A DNA stretch of 64,000 nt from Tenacibaculum sp. (GTDB lineage: Bacteria; Bacteroidota; Bacteroidia; Flavobacteriales; Flavobacteriaceae), in assembly GCA_022448525.1 (NCBI GenBank), contig JAKVCX010000006.1:186001-250000 (forward strand). The letters are read 5' to 3'. The notes under the pieces are model-generated. The model was given only the letters and a program-made list of their open reading frames with translations. It was not told the DNA's origin and made no database searches. A program made the translations under genes and the position numbers. Position 1 is the stretch's first letter. Every line of letters begins with the position of its first letter. Shown here piece by piece: positions 30,269-38,987 of this stretch.

Positions 30269-30649
30269 ATGAATATTCCAGCTGAATTAAAGTATACTAA
30301 AGACCACGAATGGGTTAAAGTTGAAGGAGATGTTGCTATTATCGGTATTACTGATTTTGCTCAGAGCGAATTAGGTGATATCGTATATGTTGATGTAGAT
30401 ACATTAGATGAGACAGTTGAAACAGAAGAAGTATTTGGTTCTGTTGAAGCTGTAAAAACAGTTTCTGATTTATTTATGCCATTAACAGGAGAAATTATTG
30501 AATTTAATGAGAAATTGGAAGACGAACCAGAATTAGTAAATTCTGATCCTTACGGAGAAGGATGGATGATTAAGGTAAAGATTTCTGATAACGCTCAAGT
30601 TGATGGTTTATTAGATGCTGATGCTTATAAAGAAATTATTGCAGGGTAA
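30269..30649 (+). CDS. gcvH: Glycine cleavage system H protein
   Basis: 126 residues. The lipoyl-carrying lysine is K63 in [15 protein letters not shown], within the conserved barrel ([35 protein letters not shown], and [30 protein letters not shown]). It shuttles aminomethyl and lipoyl intermediates between P, T and L proteins. It lies 30 bases after sprA, and its end overlaps the VanZ-like gene. The other glycine-cleavage genes are not in the window. Confidence 0.97.
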   Translation: MNIPAELKYTKDHEWVKVEGDVAIIGITDFAQSELGDIVYVDVDTLDETVETEEVFGSVEAVKTVSDLFMPLTGEIIEFNEKLEDEPELVNSDPYGEGWMIKVKISDNAQVDGLLDADAYKEIIAG

Positions 30650-31007
30650 AATCATTTATTTGGCAATTATAACTACAGTTGCAATTGCTATACTGAGCCT
30701 AATGAAAGTAGAGAAACCAGATGTGCGTTTCTCGAATTTCGATATAGACAAGATTGGACATACAATCGCATATTTTGTGTTAGGATTTTTATGGTTAATA
30801 GCATTACATAAAAAAGGCATGAAATTTGCTGTAATTCTTGGAGTTACATTGTATGGAATTTTAATGGAAGTCCTACAATCAGTACTGACGGATTATAGAA
30901 CCTTTGAATTAATGGACATGTTGGCAAATACAATGGGAGTCTTTCTAGCGTTGATTGCTTTCTTGCTCATTGAAAAAAAGCAGTTCAAATTGTTAAATAG
31001 CTTGTAA
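30621..31007 (+). CDS. VanZ-like family membrane protein
   Basis: About 128 residues. The frame begins with ATG at 30615 and another at 30621, both inside the end of gcvH; I favour 30621 but a TTG at 30639 is also possible. Four hydrophobic helices are seen, with the VanZ pattern [16 protein letters not shown] in the second and [33 protein letters not shown] in the third and fourth. Family members are poorly characterised (teicoplanin resistance in one case). The overlap with gcvH implies coupled translation. Confidence 0.82.
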   Translation: MLIKKLLQGKIIYLAIITTVAIAILSLMKVEKPDVRFSNFDIDKIGHTIAYFVLGFLWLIALHKKGMKFAVILGVTLYGILMEVLQSVLTDYRTFELMDMLANTMGVFLALIAFLLIEKKQFKLLNSL

Positions 31008-31033
31008 AAGTCGAAATAAATTACTTAAATTAG
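31002..31033 (+). promoter_or_regulatory. Candidate promoter: TTG, 21-base spacer, TAAATTAG
   Basis: TTG at 31002-31004 and TAAATTAG at 31026-31033 match the Bacteroidota -33/-7 layout with one mismatch in the -7 box (A for the third T of TTTG). The first tonB-like ATG lies 23 bases downstream. Confidence 0.5.
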
Positions 31034-31056
31034 CAAACCTTATAAAAACTATTAGG

Positions 31057-31782
31057 ATGGAAATAAAGAAAAATCCAAAATTTAACCTTGAAAACTACAG
31101 TAAGTTGTTCATTCAGCTAGGTTTAGTTTTGGCTTTATTTGTAACATATGTTGCAATTGAGCATAAGACCTATGATAAATCTATTGGTGATCTAGGTGTG
31201 GCGGACTTAGGAAATGACATTGATGAAGAGACATTAGTAATTAATGCACCACCTCCACCACCTCCACCTCCTGCAACTCCACCACCACCAACACCTGAGA
31301 AAATTGAGGTTGTTGAAGATGATAAGGAAATTGAAGAAACAGTTATCGAATCTACAGAAACTGATGAATCTGAGTCTGTTGAAGTTGAGGAAATCGTTGA
31401 GGCAGTAGAGGAAGAAGAAGTAATCGAAGATGTACCTTTTTCAATTATTGAAGATGTACCTGTTTTCCCTGGATGTACTGGTTCAAATCAGCAAAAGAAA
31501 GACTGTTTAAATAAAAAGATGCGTAAGCACGTTCAAAGACATTTCGATGCTGAATTAGCAAACGAGTTAGGTTTACCATCAGGAAAGAAAAGAATTTTCG
31601 TTCAATTTAAAATTGACAAAGACGGTACAATAACAAGTATTCAAGCAAGAGCTCCACACCCAAGATTAAAGAAGGAAGCTGAGCGTATTGTAAAGAAGTT
31701 ACCAAAAATGAAACCTGGTAGACAAAGAGGTAAGGCAGTAAGAGTAGGATATACTTTACCAATTACTTTCAACGTAGAATAG
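31057..31782 (+). CDS. TonB-family energy transducer, copy 1
   Basis: 241 residues. Cytosolic basic N-terminus, one TM helix (FIQLGLVLALFVTYVAIEH), a proline tract (NAPPPPPPPPATPPPPTPEK) and a very acidic linker (about 90-145) spanning the periplasm. The C-terminal TonB domain runs from VPVFPGCTG to YTLPITFNVE. The conserved pair Cys-Thr-Gly...Cys and the region RIFVQFKIDKDGTI are typical of Bacteroidota TonB. It transfers proton-motive energy to receptors such as those in this window. No exbB/exbD is adjacent. Confidence 0.92.
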   Translation: MEIKKNPKFNLENYSKLFIQLGLVLALFVTYVAIEHKTYDKSIGDLGVADLGNDIDEETLVINAPPPPPPPPATPPPPTPEKIEVVEDDKEIEETVIESTETDESESVEVEEIVEAVEEEEVIEDVPFSIIEDVPVFPGCTGSNQQKKDCLNKKMRKHVQRHFDAELANELGLPSGKKRIFVQFKIDKDGTITSIQARAPHPRLKKEAERIVKKLPKMKPGRQRGKAVRVGYTLPITFNVE

Positions 31783-31804
31783 TATTATACAATTATATAT
31801 AAAG

Positions 31805-31830
31805 AAAACGACTCAATGAGTCGTTTTTTT
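31805..31830 (+). terminator. Terminator between the two tonB-like genes
   Basis: AAAACGACTC (31805-31814) pairs with GAGTCGTTTT (31818-31827) around AAT, followed by more T. It lies 22 bases after the stop of copy 1. Confidence 0.85.
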
Positions 31831-31880
31831 TGTGGCATGTTTTTTGGATTTAACTAGTTCTAATTTAAAACTATTACATT

Positions 31881-32633
31881 ATGAAAAAGTTAAAAAAGCA
31901 TCCTAGAAAACAGTTAGAGAAATTTTCTAACATATTTACGCAATTAGGTTTAGTATTAGTCTTGTTTATTGTTTTCGTAACATTAGAACATCAAACAGAG
32001 AAGAAATTAAAAGTGGTTGCGTGTGATTTTTCTTTAACTGAGGAGAATACGTTTACACTATCTGATTATGTAAAGATTCCGAAAGTAGTTGAAGTACAAA
32101 ATTCAACTCCTAAACCTAGAGTTATTCCAAAAGTAGTTCCTCTTATTAATTTTGAGCCTGTTAAGGAAACTCCTAAGAATGAGATAAAAGAATCAGCTAT
32201 CGTTGTACCAGATAATACGCCCGTAATAACAACTAAAGTAACGGCTGTAGTAAAGAAAGAACCAACACCTGTTGGACCTGTATCAATAAATAACGTGCAA
32301 AAAGCACCGGTTTTTAAAGGTTGTGAGGGGTTATCTGAAATGGAGAACAGAAAGTGTTTTGAAAGTAAAATGAAACAGTTGGTATTAAGAAACTTTAATA
32401 CGGAATTAGCGAACGAATTAGGGCTAAGAAGTGGGAAAAAGAGAATTATGACTCAGTTTGTTATTGATAAAAATGGGCATGTTACAGATGTTAAAATTAG
32501 AGCTCCACATCCAAAGTTAAAAAAGGAAGCAGGAAGAATTATTGGTAAAATACCTAAGTTGACTCCAGGTGTACAAAACGATAAAGCTGTCAAAGTAAAA
32601 TATACATTACCAATAAGTTTTATGGTAGAATAG
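31881..32633 (+). CDS. TonB-family energy transducer, copy 2
   Basis: 250 residues with the same plan as the upstream gene: basic start, TM helix (FTQLGLVLVLFIVFVTLEH), a Lys/Pro/Val-rich linker, and a C-terminal domain (APVFKGCEG to YTLPISFMVE) that reads as a close paralogue of copy 1; for example both share NELGL-SGKKRI and RAPHP-LKKEA. Unlike copy 1 it has no long polyproline or acidic stretch. The pair looks like a tandem duplication with divergent linkers, each with its own terminator. Confidence 0.9.
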   Translation: MKKLKKHPRKQLEKFSNIFTQLGLVLVLFIVFVTLEHQTEKKLKVVACDFSLTEENTFTLSDYVKIPKVVEVQNSTPKPRVIPKVVPLINFEPVKETPKNEIKESAIVVPDNTPVITTKVTAVVKKEPTPVGPVSINNVQKAPVFKGCEGLSEMENRKCFESKMKQLVLRNFNTELANELGLRSGKKRIMTQFVIDKNGHVTDVKIRAPHPKLKKEAGRIIGKIPKLTPGVQNDKAVKVKYTLPISFMVE

Positions 32634-32637
32634 ATAG

Positions 32638-32667
32638 AAAAAACTCAATCATTTGATTGAGTTTTTT
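32638..32667 (+). terminator. Terminator after TonB copy 2
   Basis: AAACTCAATCA (32641-32651) pairs with TGATTGAGTTT (32654-32664), flanked by A and T runs. It ends where the -7 box of the next gene begins. Confidence 0.85.
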
Positions 32668-32674
32668 AATTTTG
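32667..32674 (+). promoter_or_regulatory. Candidate -7 promoter box (TAATTTTG)
   Basis: A perfect TAnnTTTG match immediately after the terminator and only 4 bases before the acetyltransferase ATG at 32679. If used, the mRNA would have essentially no leader. Confidence 0.45.
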
Positions 32675-32678
32675 TTAT

Positions 32679-33263
32679 ATGAGCAAATTAAAAGAATATT
32701 TTTCACATGAAACAGCTGTTATAGATGATGGCTGTCTTATTGGAGAGGGAACCAAAATCTGGCACTTTAGCCATGTTATGCCCAATTGTAGTATTGGAGA
32801 AGGATGTAATTTAGGTCAGAATGTGGTTGTTTCTCCTTCTGTTGTGCTTGGAAAAAATGTAAAAGTTCAAAATAATGTGTCCATTTATACAGGAGTTATT
32901 TGTGAAGATGATGTTTTTTTGGGGCCTTCAATGGTGTTTACGAATGTGATCAATCCGAGAAGCGCTGTAAATAGAAAGAAAGAATTTAAACAAACTTTGG
33001 TAAAGAAAGGCGCAAGTATTGGTGCAAACGCAACAATTATATGCGGAATTACCATTGGAGAATATGCCCTTATTGGTGCAGGAGCGGTTGTAACTAAAGA
33101 TGTACCGGCTTTTGCATTAGTTGTAGGAAACCCATCAAAACCGATTGGTTGGGTGAGTAAAAATGGGCATCGTTTGAACTTTGATGAAAATGGAAGAGCA
33201 ATTTGTCCAGAAACGTCTGAAAACTATACACTTACGGAAAATGGATTAATGTTAGAAAAATAA
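32679..33263 (+). CDS. Left-handed beta-helix acyl/N-acetyltransferase (WbpD/WlbB-like)
   Basis: 194 residues made of hexapeptide repeats (CLIGEGTKIWHFSHV, CSIGEGCNLGQNVVV, VVLGKNVKVQNNVSI, ASIGANATIICGITIGEYALIGAGAVVTKDV) and a C-terminal extension (GWVSKNGHRLNFDENGRAICPE). This pattern matches UDP-2-acetamido-3-amino-2,3-dideoxy-glucuronate N-acetyltransferases used for O-antigen or surface sugars. The catalytic-type His is in TKIWHFSHV. It would act in the cytosol on a nucleotide sugar. No matching dehydrogenase or aminotransferase lies beside it, so the substrate is inferred. Confidence 0.82.
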   Translation: MSKLKEYFSHETAVIDDGCLIGEGTKIWHFSHVMPNCSIGEGCNLGQNVVVSPSVVLGKNVKVQNNVSIYTGVICEDDVFLGPSMVFTNVINPRSAVNRKKEFKQTLVKKGASIGANATIICGITIGEYALIGAGAVVTKDVPAFALVVGNPSKPIGWVSKNGHRLNFDENGRAICPETSENYTLTENGLMLEK

Positions 33264-33321
33264 GAATTTAATGTTAATTTTTTTTGCGTCAAAAGAAATA
33301 TGATATATATTTGTTACGTGG

Positions 33322-34710
33322 TTATAAACCACTTTCTTTTTCTTTTTCATAGCAATTTTTCCCACTCAATCTTTGAGTGGGTTTTTTTAGCTCATAAATT
33401 AAGTACCCGTAAACGATAAAATACTCTAAAGCTACAAACCATAAGTTTTCTTTCCATGGCGTGTTTGCATATGCTTGGTAACTCAGTATAATAACGAAAG
33501 ACCAAATTATTGGGAATCTATATTTTGTAAATATTGATAATACCACTAGCGTTGCCAAATACCATGGATGCATTGTAGTTGTAGTAAAATAATAGAACGA
33601 CAATGCAAATAACATAGAAGTTATGATTTCTGCCGTTGTTTTGTTTCTTCTGAATAAACTTACTGATAAGAGAAAGATAATTGTTAAAATAGGCGCAATT
33701 TTACCAATTACTGCTATTTCATTATATCCACGGAAGAGATATCCTATTTCTCTAAAAATATAATAGAAACTTGCATTGAATTCGAATGATCGAAACCAAA
33801 GTCCTACAGAATTACTATAGCTGTCAATTAAAAATTCTGAAACGAAAGGAAGAAATAATATTCCTGTTGTACTAATTATAATACTATAAAAAAGAAGGAG
33901 TTTAATCCCATTTTCTTTCCATTTTACTTTTTTCCCTCTTACAAGAAAGCGTTTCAAAAATATTGGTAAAAATAATAATGGAATTAATTTAATGCTGATA
34001 GAAAAAGCAAACAAAAACCCAGACAACATCCATTTTCTTTTATGAAAGAGATAGAGTGCAACAATCAAGAAAAATAGCATCACTGGTTCGTAATGTAGGT
34101 TTCCTGTTAGTTCTATTATAATAAATGGATTTAATGCATATAAAAATATGTTATTAGGATTTATATTGAGTTTGCGCAGTAATTTCGATCCAAAATATAT
34201 AATTCCAATATCTGCTAAAATAATTTGAAGACGCATTACAATAACAGAACATAAAATTGATTTACTAGAAAATAATGCAGCAAGTAAAAAGCATAATTGA
34301 TTTAATGGAGGATAGTTGGTGTAGTGACTTCCATTCATTGGACCCATTCCCGCATAAAGCTCTTCTGATTGCTCAATAATGAAAAACTCTTCTTCAATAA
34401 AAGTTTGTGGAAGATAGATATACGGATTTAAACCTTCTAATATCATTCTTCCGTCCCAAATAAATCGATAAAAATCTTGTGATAAATTAGGCATTGCTAT
34501 CAGAAAAACTAATCTGAATAAAATAGCAATAGCAGCTAAGTTTTTAAAAGAAAAGTTTGAATTAATGAAATACGTATATCCAGCAAATAGAACTGTCCAA
34601 AGTAAGATGAGTTTACCAAAAGCAGTTCTTTCAAGATGATATGCAAATAAGTAATATAAAATACAAGATATTACTGATATTGCTATGAAAGAAACTTTCT
34701 TGTTAAACAT
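33322..34710 (-). CDS. Polytopic GT-C type glycosyltransferase (GT87/DUF2029-like)
   Basis: 462 residues with about ten or more hydrophobic helices. The conserved loop NLSQDFYRFIWDGRMILEGLNPYIY carries the Asp typical of polyprenyl-phosphate-sugar-dependent GT-C enzymes. Later segments include YALNPFIIIELTGNLHYEPVMLFFLIVALYL and the basic IPLLFLPIFLKRFLVRGKK. It likely transfers a mannose-type sugar from a polyprenol carrier on the outer face of the inner membrane. Its ATG overlaps the stop of the GT2 gene by one base. The last 20 codons run through a hairpin that is a terminator for the opposite strand. Confidence 0.8.
   Translation of the reverse strand: MFNKKVSFIAISVISCILYYLFAYHLERTAFGKLILLWTVLFAGYTYFINSNFSFKNLAAIAILFRLVFLIAMPNLSQDFYRFIWDGRMILEGLNPYIYLPQTFIEEEFFIIEQSEELYAGMGPMNGSHYTNYPPLNQLCFLLAALFSSKSILCSVIVMRLQIILADIGIIYFGSKLLRKLNINPNNIFLYALNPFIIIELTGNLHYEPVMLFFLIVALYLFHKRKWMLSGFLFAFSISIKLIPLLFLPIFLKRFLVRGKKVKWKENGIKLLLFYSIIISTTGILFLPFVSEFLIDSYSNSVGLWFRSFEFNASFYYIFREIGYLFRGYNEIAVIGKIAPILTIIFLLSVSLFRRNKTTAEIITSMLFALSFYYFTTTTMHPWYLATLVVLSIFTKYRFPIIWSFVIILSYQAYANTPWKENLWFVALEYFIVYGYLIYELKKPTQRLSGKNCYEKEKESGL
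33361..33388 (+). terminator. Terminator for the acetyltransferase gene, inside the opposing CDS
   Basis: CCCACTCAA (33361-33369) pairs with TTGAGTGGG (33373-33381), followed by seven T on the plus strand. On the minus strand there is no T-run, so it serves the plus-strand transcript. It lies within the last codons of the convergent glycosyltransferase gene. Confidence 0.8.
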
Positions 34711-36200
34711 TATGCTTTAGAAAATATTGATTTAAAGAATACATAACTGAAACCAATAAATAACATTAAATGGAAAGGAAATAATCCAAAATCTCCACCT
34801 TGATCACCAACTATAAAAGCACTATATAATCCGAAAGCGAAATATAAAGCCAGTATTCCTTCAATAATCACATTTAAAGAAGGTCTCTTTTTAATGTATT
34901 TATTGTTTTTCCAACTATCTTTTAACGTTTTAATATTGAATTTTGGTGTACGAACAAACTCACTTTTTTTACCAAAGTGTCCCTCTAAAACGGCAATTGT
35001 ATTATGTAATGAGAATCCCATTGCAATCGAGAAAAATGTAAAAAAGGCTCCAATATATTTTATAAAACTCTTAATTCCACCACCAAAGGTTCGCTTAAAC
35101 ATGAACCAGTAGCAAATGAAGAATATCGCCGTACTTGTTACGAAGAAACTCATAACGATGAAGTAGATTCTTAAATGCGCATATTCATTTTTAATATACA
35201 ACATCGGAATACTTAAAACTCCCATTAAAAAGACACAAGTAAACATTGAACTGTTTAAAAGATGTAAAACACTGTGAATTTTAGTTTTGAAGTTTACATT
35301 TTTACTTGTAATAATTTTGGCAAGCATTTTTTGAAAATTCTCTGCGCCACCTTTATTCCATCTGAATTGTTGAGATCTAGCTGCACTTATCACCACAGGT
35401 AATTCAGCAGGAGTAACAACATCTTCTAAATATTTAAATTTCCATTTTTTCAATTGAGCACGATAACTTAAATCTAAATCTTCCGTTAAAGTATCTCCCT
35501 CCCAGTTACCAGCATCAATGATACATTCCTTACGCCAAATACCAGCAGTACCATTAAAGTTGATGAAATGCCCTTTGCTGTTTCGTCCAACTTGCTCTAA
35601 AGAAAAGTGTGCATCTAAAGCAAATGCTTGTACTTTGGTTAAAGTCGAATAATCTCGGTTGATATGGCCCCATCTAGTTTGAACAACACCAATTTCTGGA
35701 TTTTTAAAATAAATTACTGTTTTTTCTAACCAACATGGTTTTGGTAAAAAGTCGGCATCAAAAATTGCGATGAATTCTCCCTTAGCGATTTTTAAACCTT
35801 CTTTTAAAGCTCCGGCTTTAAATCCAACTCTGTTTTCTCGTCGAATGTGTTGAATGTCTAATCCAGTTTCCTGTAATCTCTTTACATGTGCTGCCGTAGT
35901 TTCTACAGATTCATCTGTAGAATCATCCAAAACTTGAATTTCTAACTTTTCTCTTGGATATTTTAAGAGAGCAATATTATCTAGAAGTCTCTCCATCACA
36001 TACAATTCATTAAAAACAGGTAATTGAATAGTTACATACGGAACTTCGTCTTCCTTGCTTAAATCAAAGGTCTCAGAATCGTCTGTTTTTTTTCTAGAAG
36101 ATAAATAGTTAAAAAGCAAATTTAATTGCGCTAAAGCATACATGAAAACCAGCAATAATGAAATGCTGTAAAGACTAATAATAATGTATTCGAGAATCAT
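34710..36200 (-). CDS. Processive-type family 2 glycosyltransferase (cellulose synthase-like)
   Basis: 496 residues. One N-terminal helix (about 3-30), a cytosolic GT-A domain and four C-terminal helices. The D,D,D,QxxRW motifs are intact: LDDSTDES, FDADFLPKP, TEDLDLSYRA and QQFRWNKGG. Such enzymes use UDP-sugars to lengthen or build a glycolipid or glycan at the membrane. Start and stop codons overlap by one base with both neighbours (TAATG), which implies translational coupling with the DPM1-like and GT-C enzymes. Confidence 0.88.
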   Translation of the reverse strand: MILEYIIISLYSISLLLVFMYALAQLNLLFNYLSSRKKTDDSETFDLSKEDEVPYVTIQLPVFNELYVMERLLDNIALLKYPREKLEIQVLDDSTDESVETTAAHVKRLQETGLDIQHIRRENRVGFKAGALKEGLKIAKGEFIAIFDADFLPKPCWLEKTVIYFKNPEIGVVQTRWGHINRDYSTLTKVQAFALDAHFSLEQVGRNSKGHFINFNGTAGIWRKECIIDAGNWEGDTLTEDLDLSYRAQLKKWKFKYLEDVVTPAELPVVISAARSQQFRWNKGGAENFQKMLAKIITSKNVNFKTKIHSVLHLLNSSMFTCVFLMGVLSIPMLYIKNEYAHLRIYFIVMSFFVTSTAIFFICYWFMFKRTFGGGIKSFIKYIGAFFTFFSIAMGFSLHNTIAVLEGHFGKKSEFVRTPKFNIKTLKDSWKNNKYIKKRPSLNVIIEGILALYFAFGLYSAFIVGDQGGDFGLFPFHLMLFIGFSYVFFKSIFSKA

Positions 36201-36892
36201 TATTTAAAACTGTATTTAAAGATCCAACTTAATATTTTTACGCCCGCTAATATAGTTCCTTTTACGGTTCCTGAAACTTTAGAAACGCCAATTCTATTTC
36301 TATATTTTACAGGTATTTCTGTATAAGTAAATTTTCTTTTAATCGCTTTCAATTGCATCTCTACAGTCCAACCGTAGGTTTTATCTTCCATTTCTAGCGC
36401 CAATAACTTATCATACTTTATAGCTCTAAAAGGACCTAAATCGGTGAACTTTGCTCCAAAAAATACTTTCATTAAAAACGTTGCTAACCAATTTCCAAAA
36501 ACTTGTTGTGGAGTCATAGAACCATTTTCACGAAGTCTTTTAACTCTAGAACCAATCACAAAATCTATATCATTATTAATAATTGGAGCTACAATTTCGG
36601 TAAGTTGTTCAGGGTAATCAGAATAATCACCATCTAAGAAAACAATAATGTCTGGTTTTGTTTCTTGTTTAGCAATGTGTTCCATTCCTTTTAAACATGC
36701 ATAACCATAACCTCTTCTGCTTTCTTGAAGTACAGTGGCACCGGCATTTTTCGCATTTAACTCTGTGTTGTCTGTAGAGTTATTACTAACAACAACAACT
36801 TCACTTACATTCTTTGGAATATCATTAATCACTTTGGCAATTGAGTCTTCCTCATTATATGCCGGAATAATAACTTTAATTCTGGGTTCCAT
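36200..36892 (-). CDS. Polyprenyl-phosphate sugar transferase (DPM1-like GT2)
   Basis: 230 residues, a single GT-A domain without a TM extension. Visible motifs: VIIPAYNEEDSIAKVI, VVSNNSTDNT, the metal-binding FLDGDYSD, and VIGSRVKRLRENGSM, with YGWTVEMQLKAIKR and PVKYRNRIGVSKVSGT at the end. It resembles dolichol-phosphate mannosyltransferases, so it would make a polyprenyl-phosphate-linked sugar that the GT-C enzyme in the same operon could use (inference). Confidence 0.85.
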   Translation of the reverse strand: MEPRIKVIIPAYNEEDSIAKVINDIPKNVSEVVVVSNNSTDNTELNAKNAGATVLQESRRGYGYACLKGMEHIAKQETKPDIIVFLDGDYSDYPEQLTEIVAPIINNDIDFVIGSRVKRLRENGSMTPQQVFGNWLATFLMKVFFGAKFTDLGPFRAIKYDKLLALEMEDKTYGWTVEMQLKAIKRKFTYTEIPVKYRNRIGVSKVSGTVKGTILAGVKILSWIFKYSFK

Positions 36893-36895
36893 GTA

Positions 36896-37378
36896 CTATT
36901 TTAAATCGTTCAGATTATTCTCTCTTTTAAAGGAGGAAAAATCTTTCCACTCTTTTATTTTTTTTCCGTTTTCAAATTTAGAAGCTTTTACCAGTTTTCG
37001 GTTCCGATATATTAAACAATAGCCATCCTTTCTATTGTTCTTTAGCTGGCATTTATGATTAACATTTCCGTCGTTATCATAAAACAGCCACCATTTGTTT
37101 TTCAGACCGTTAACGAAGTGTCCTTCCTTATCTTTAGACGTATCTCGGTTGTAAAAGTACCAATATTTATTTCTTAGACCGTTTTTATAATGACCTTTCT
37201 CTTTAATATTTCCATTTTTGTAATAGAAAACCCAATATTTTTCTTTTTTGTCATTTTCTATCCATCCTTCAGACTTTATTTTACCATTATCAAAATAGTT
37301 TTTTTGATAAACTTTTTGAGCAAAACAAGAGTAGGCTAGAAATAAGAGAGTTAAAGTGATTTTTGGTCTATTTTTCAT
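36896..37378 (-). CDS. Secreted MORN-like (YwqK-type) repeat protein
   Basis: 160 residues with a signal peptide (ITLTLLFLAYSCFAQ). It then holds four to five repeats of about 23 residues of the type YYKNGNIKEKGHYKNGLRNKYWYF, the MORN-variant repeat annotated as YwqK. Despite the database name toxin-antitoxin system YwqK antitoxin, nothing here supports a TA role. The start overlaps the upstream polyferredoxin gene by 11 bases and the DPM1-like gene starts 3 bases after its stop. Confidence 0.8.
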   Translation of the reverse strand: MKNRPKITLTLLFLAYSCFAQKVYQKNYFDNGKIKSEGWIENDKKEKYWVFYYKNGNIKEKGHYKNGLRNKYWYFYNRDTSKDKEGHFVNGLKNKWWLFYDNDGNVNHKCQLKNNRKDGYCLIYRNRKLVKASKFENGKKIKEWKDFSSFKRENNLNDLK

Positions 37379-38972
37379 TCATTAATTCTAATAAATCAAC
37401 ATCATTTCCTAATAAAACTTGAGTAGGATTAATTCTACCTTTTTCTGGACCATTTTCAAGTTTTAAAACTCCTCTTGGACAAACAGCAGAACAAACACCA
37501 CATCCAACACAACTTGAACGAACAATGTTTTCTCCTTTTTGAGCATAAGATCGAACATCAATTCCTTGTTCACAATAGGTAGAACAATTTCCACAAGAAA
37601 TGCATTGTCCACCATTAGTTGTAATTCTGAATCTTGATTTGAAACGTTGAACTAATCCCATATACGCAGCTAATGGACAACCAAAACGACACCAAACACG
37701 GTTACCTAAAATTGGATAAAAACCTGTTCCAATAACTCCAGAAAAAATAGATCCGATTAAGAATCCGTATGAACTTTGAATATCATAAGCAGATAACCCA
37801 AAAGCAACTTCTTTCCAACTTTCAATTTCTGCAAAATAGGTATATAAAGTCAAGGCAGTCATTAATGTAGCAAACACTAAAACTCCATGAATTAACCAAC
37901 GTTCAACTTTCCAAGAGAATAACGATTTACTTGATAATTGACGATAAGGATCTCCTAAAGTTTCGGCTAATCCACCACATCCACAAACCCAAGAACAGTA
38001 CCATCTTTTTCCATAGAAGTAAACCATTACAGGAACAATTACCAATGTTAAAATTATTCCCCAAACCAACATAAATAAACCTAAGTTTCCACTTTGGAGT
38101 AAGTTGTCCAAGTTGTAATCAAAAAAGAAAGAATAGTTTAATGGCCAAGCATTTTTAAAATCAAACCAAGGTTTGTTAAAAGCAACTAATATTTCAGGAA
38201 TTAAAAAGGCAAATGCAATTTGAAAGAATAGAACAACAGCTGTTCTAACAATTTGATAGTTGTTATGACGGTATTTTATGAACATACGTACAGCAAAAAC
38301 TGTCATCACCGCACAATACATAAATCCATATAAAAACCACTGACTTGATTCATTTCCACTTAAGCTTTTACTAACGCCATTTACAGATAAAATTGGATTG
38401 ATTAAGTAGTTAGGGAAGAAATACAACAACATATAAAATCCTACGAAAAACACAAATGCTACCATTCCAAGAATTCCTCTGTTTGTTGCCGAATGCTGAA
38501 AAATTCCATTGTTCTTAATTCCTGCTGGTCCTAATAATTTATAATCTGCACCAAAGAAAATTAAACCTCCAATAATTGCAAAACCAAATGTTAACCAAAA
38601 GAATAAACCAGAATTATTACTAACCCAGCCAGTTGCGGAAGCCCGAGCAAGAGGATACACAAAGTCTTTGTATGTTTTATTCCACTTTACCCAAATAATT
38701 TTTTCCCAAGCTATTTCATCCTGACTTTTATGATATTCATTCGATTTCTTTGCATTTTCTAAAAGGATACTTGTTAATTCAGAGGTGCTTAACTCTTTAT
38801 CAACAATATCTTTCTTAGCATTTTCAATAAAATACTCACTTTTTACTTGTTGCGAAGCCCATGTATTAAAGACATCTTCAGATACTTTATTTTTACCTGT
38901 GAAAATACTCAAAGTAAAAATCGTAAATCCTATTAAGCTAATTACAAGTCCTATATTTTTAATTACTTTCAT
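37368..38972 (-). CDS. Membrane-bound polyferredoxin (NapH/CcoG-like 4Fe-4S protein)
   Basis: 534 residues with about nine hydrophobic segments. Two CX3CP-like membrane-face motifs are seen, RWYCSWVCGCGG and VWCRFGCPLAAYMG, typical of NapH/NosR/CcoG proteins. The C-terminal cytosolic tail has two [4Fe-4S] motifs: CISCGNCSTYCEQG (Cys 457, 460, 463, 467) and CVGCGVCSAVCPRG (488, 491, 494, 498). It probably moves electrons between a cytosolic donor and a quinone or periplasmic acceptor. The FAD oxidoreductase gene is directly upstream, a likely donor (inference). The ~150-residue N-terminal part is longer than in CcoG. Confidence 0.85.
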   Translation of the reverse strand: MKVIKNIGLVISLIGFTIFTLSIFTGKNKVSEDVFNTWASQQVKSEYFIENAKKDIVDKELSTSELTSILLENAKKSNEYHKSQDEIAWEKIIWVKWNKTYKDFVYPLARASATGWVSNNSGLFFWLTFGFAIIGGLIFFGADYKLLGPAGIKNNGIFQHSATNRGILGMVAFVFFVGFYMLLYFFPNYLINPILSVNGVSKSLSGNESSQWFLYGFMYCAVMTVFAVRMFIKYRHNNYQIVRTAVVLFFQIAFAFLIPEILVAFNKPWFDFKNAWPLNYSFFFDYNLDNLLQSGNLGLFMLVWGIILTLVIVPVMVYFYGKRWYCSWVCGCGGLAETLGDPYRQLSSKSLFSWKVERWLIHGVLVFATLMTALTLYTYFAEIESWKEVAFGLSAYDIQSSYGFLIGSIFSGVIGTGFYPILGNRVWCRFGCPLAAYMGLVQRFKSRFRITTNGGQCISCGNCSTYCEQGIDVRSYAQKGENIVRSSCVGCGVCSAVCPRGVLKLENGPEKGRINPTQVLLGNDVDLLELMNEK

Positions 38973-38987
38973 TGTATTCTAATTTTT

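Noticed and set aside
36896..37378. MORN-like YwqK protein as a toxin-antitoxin antitoxin
   Set aside because: The name comes from database transfer. There is no toxin partner beside it, and it has a signal peptide and lies in a glycosyltransferase operon.
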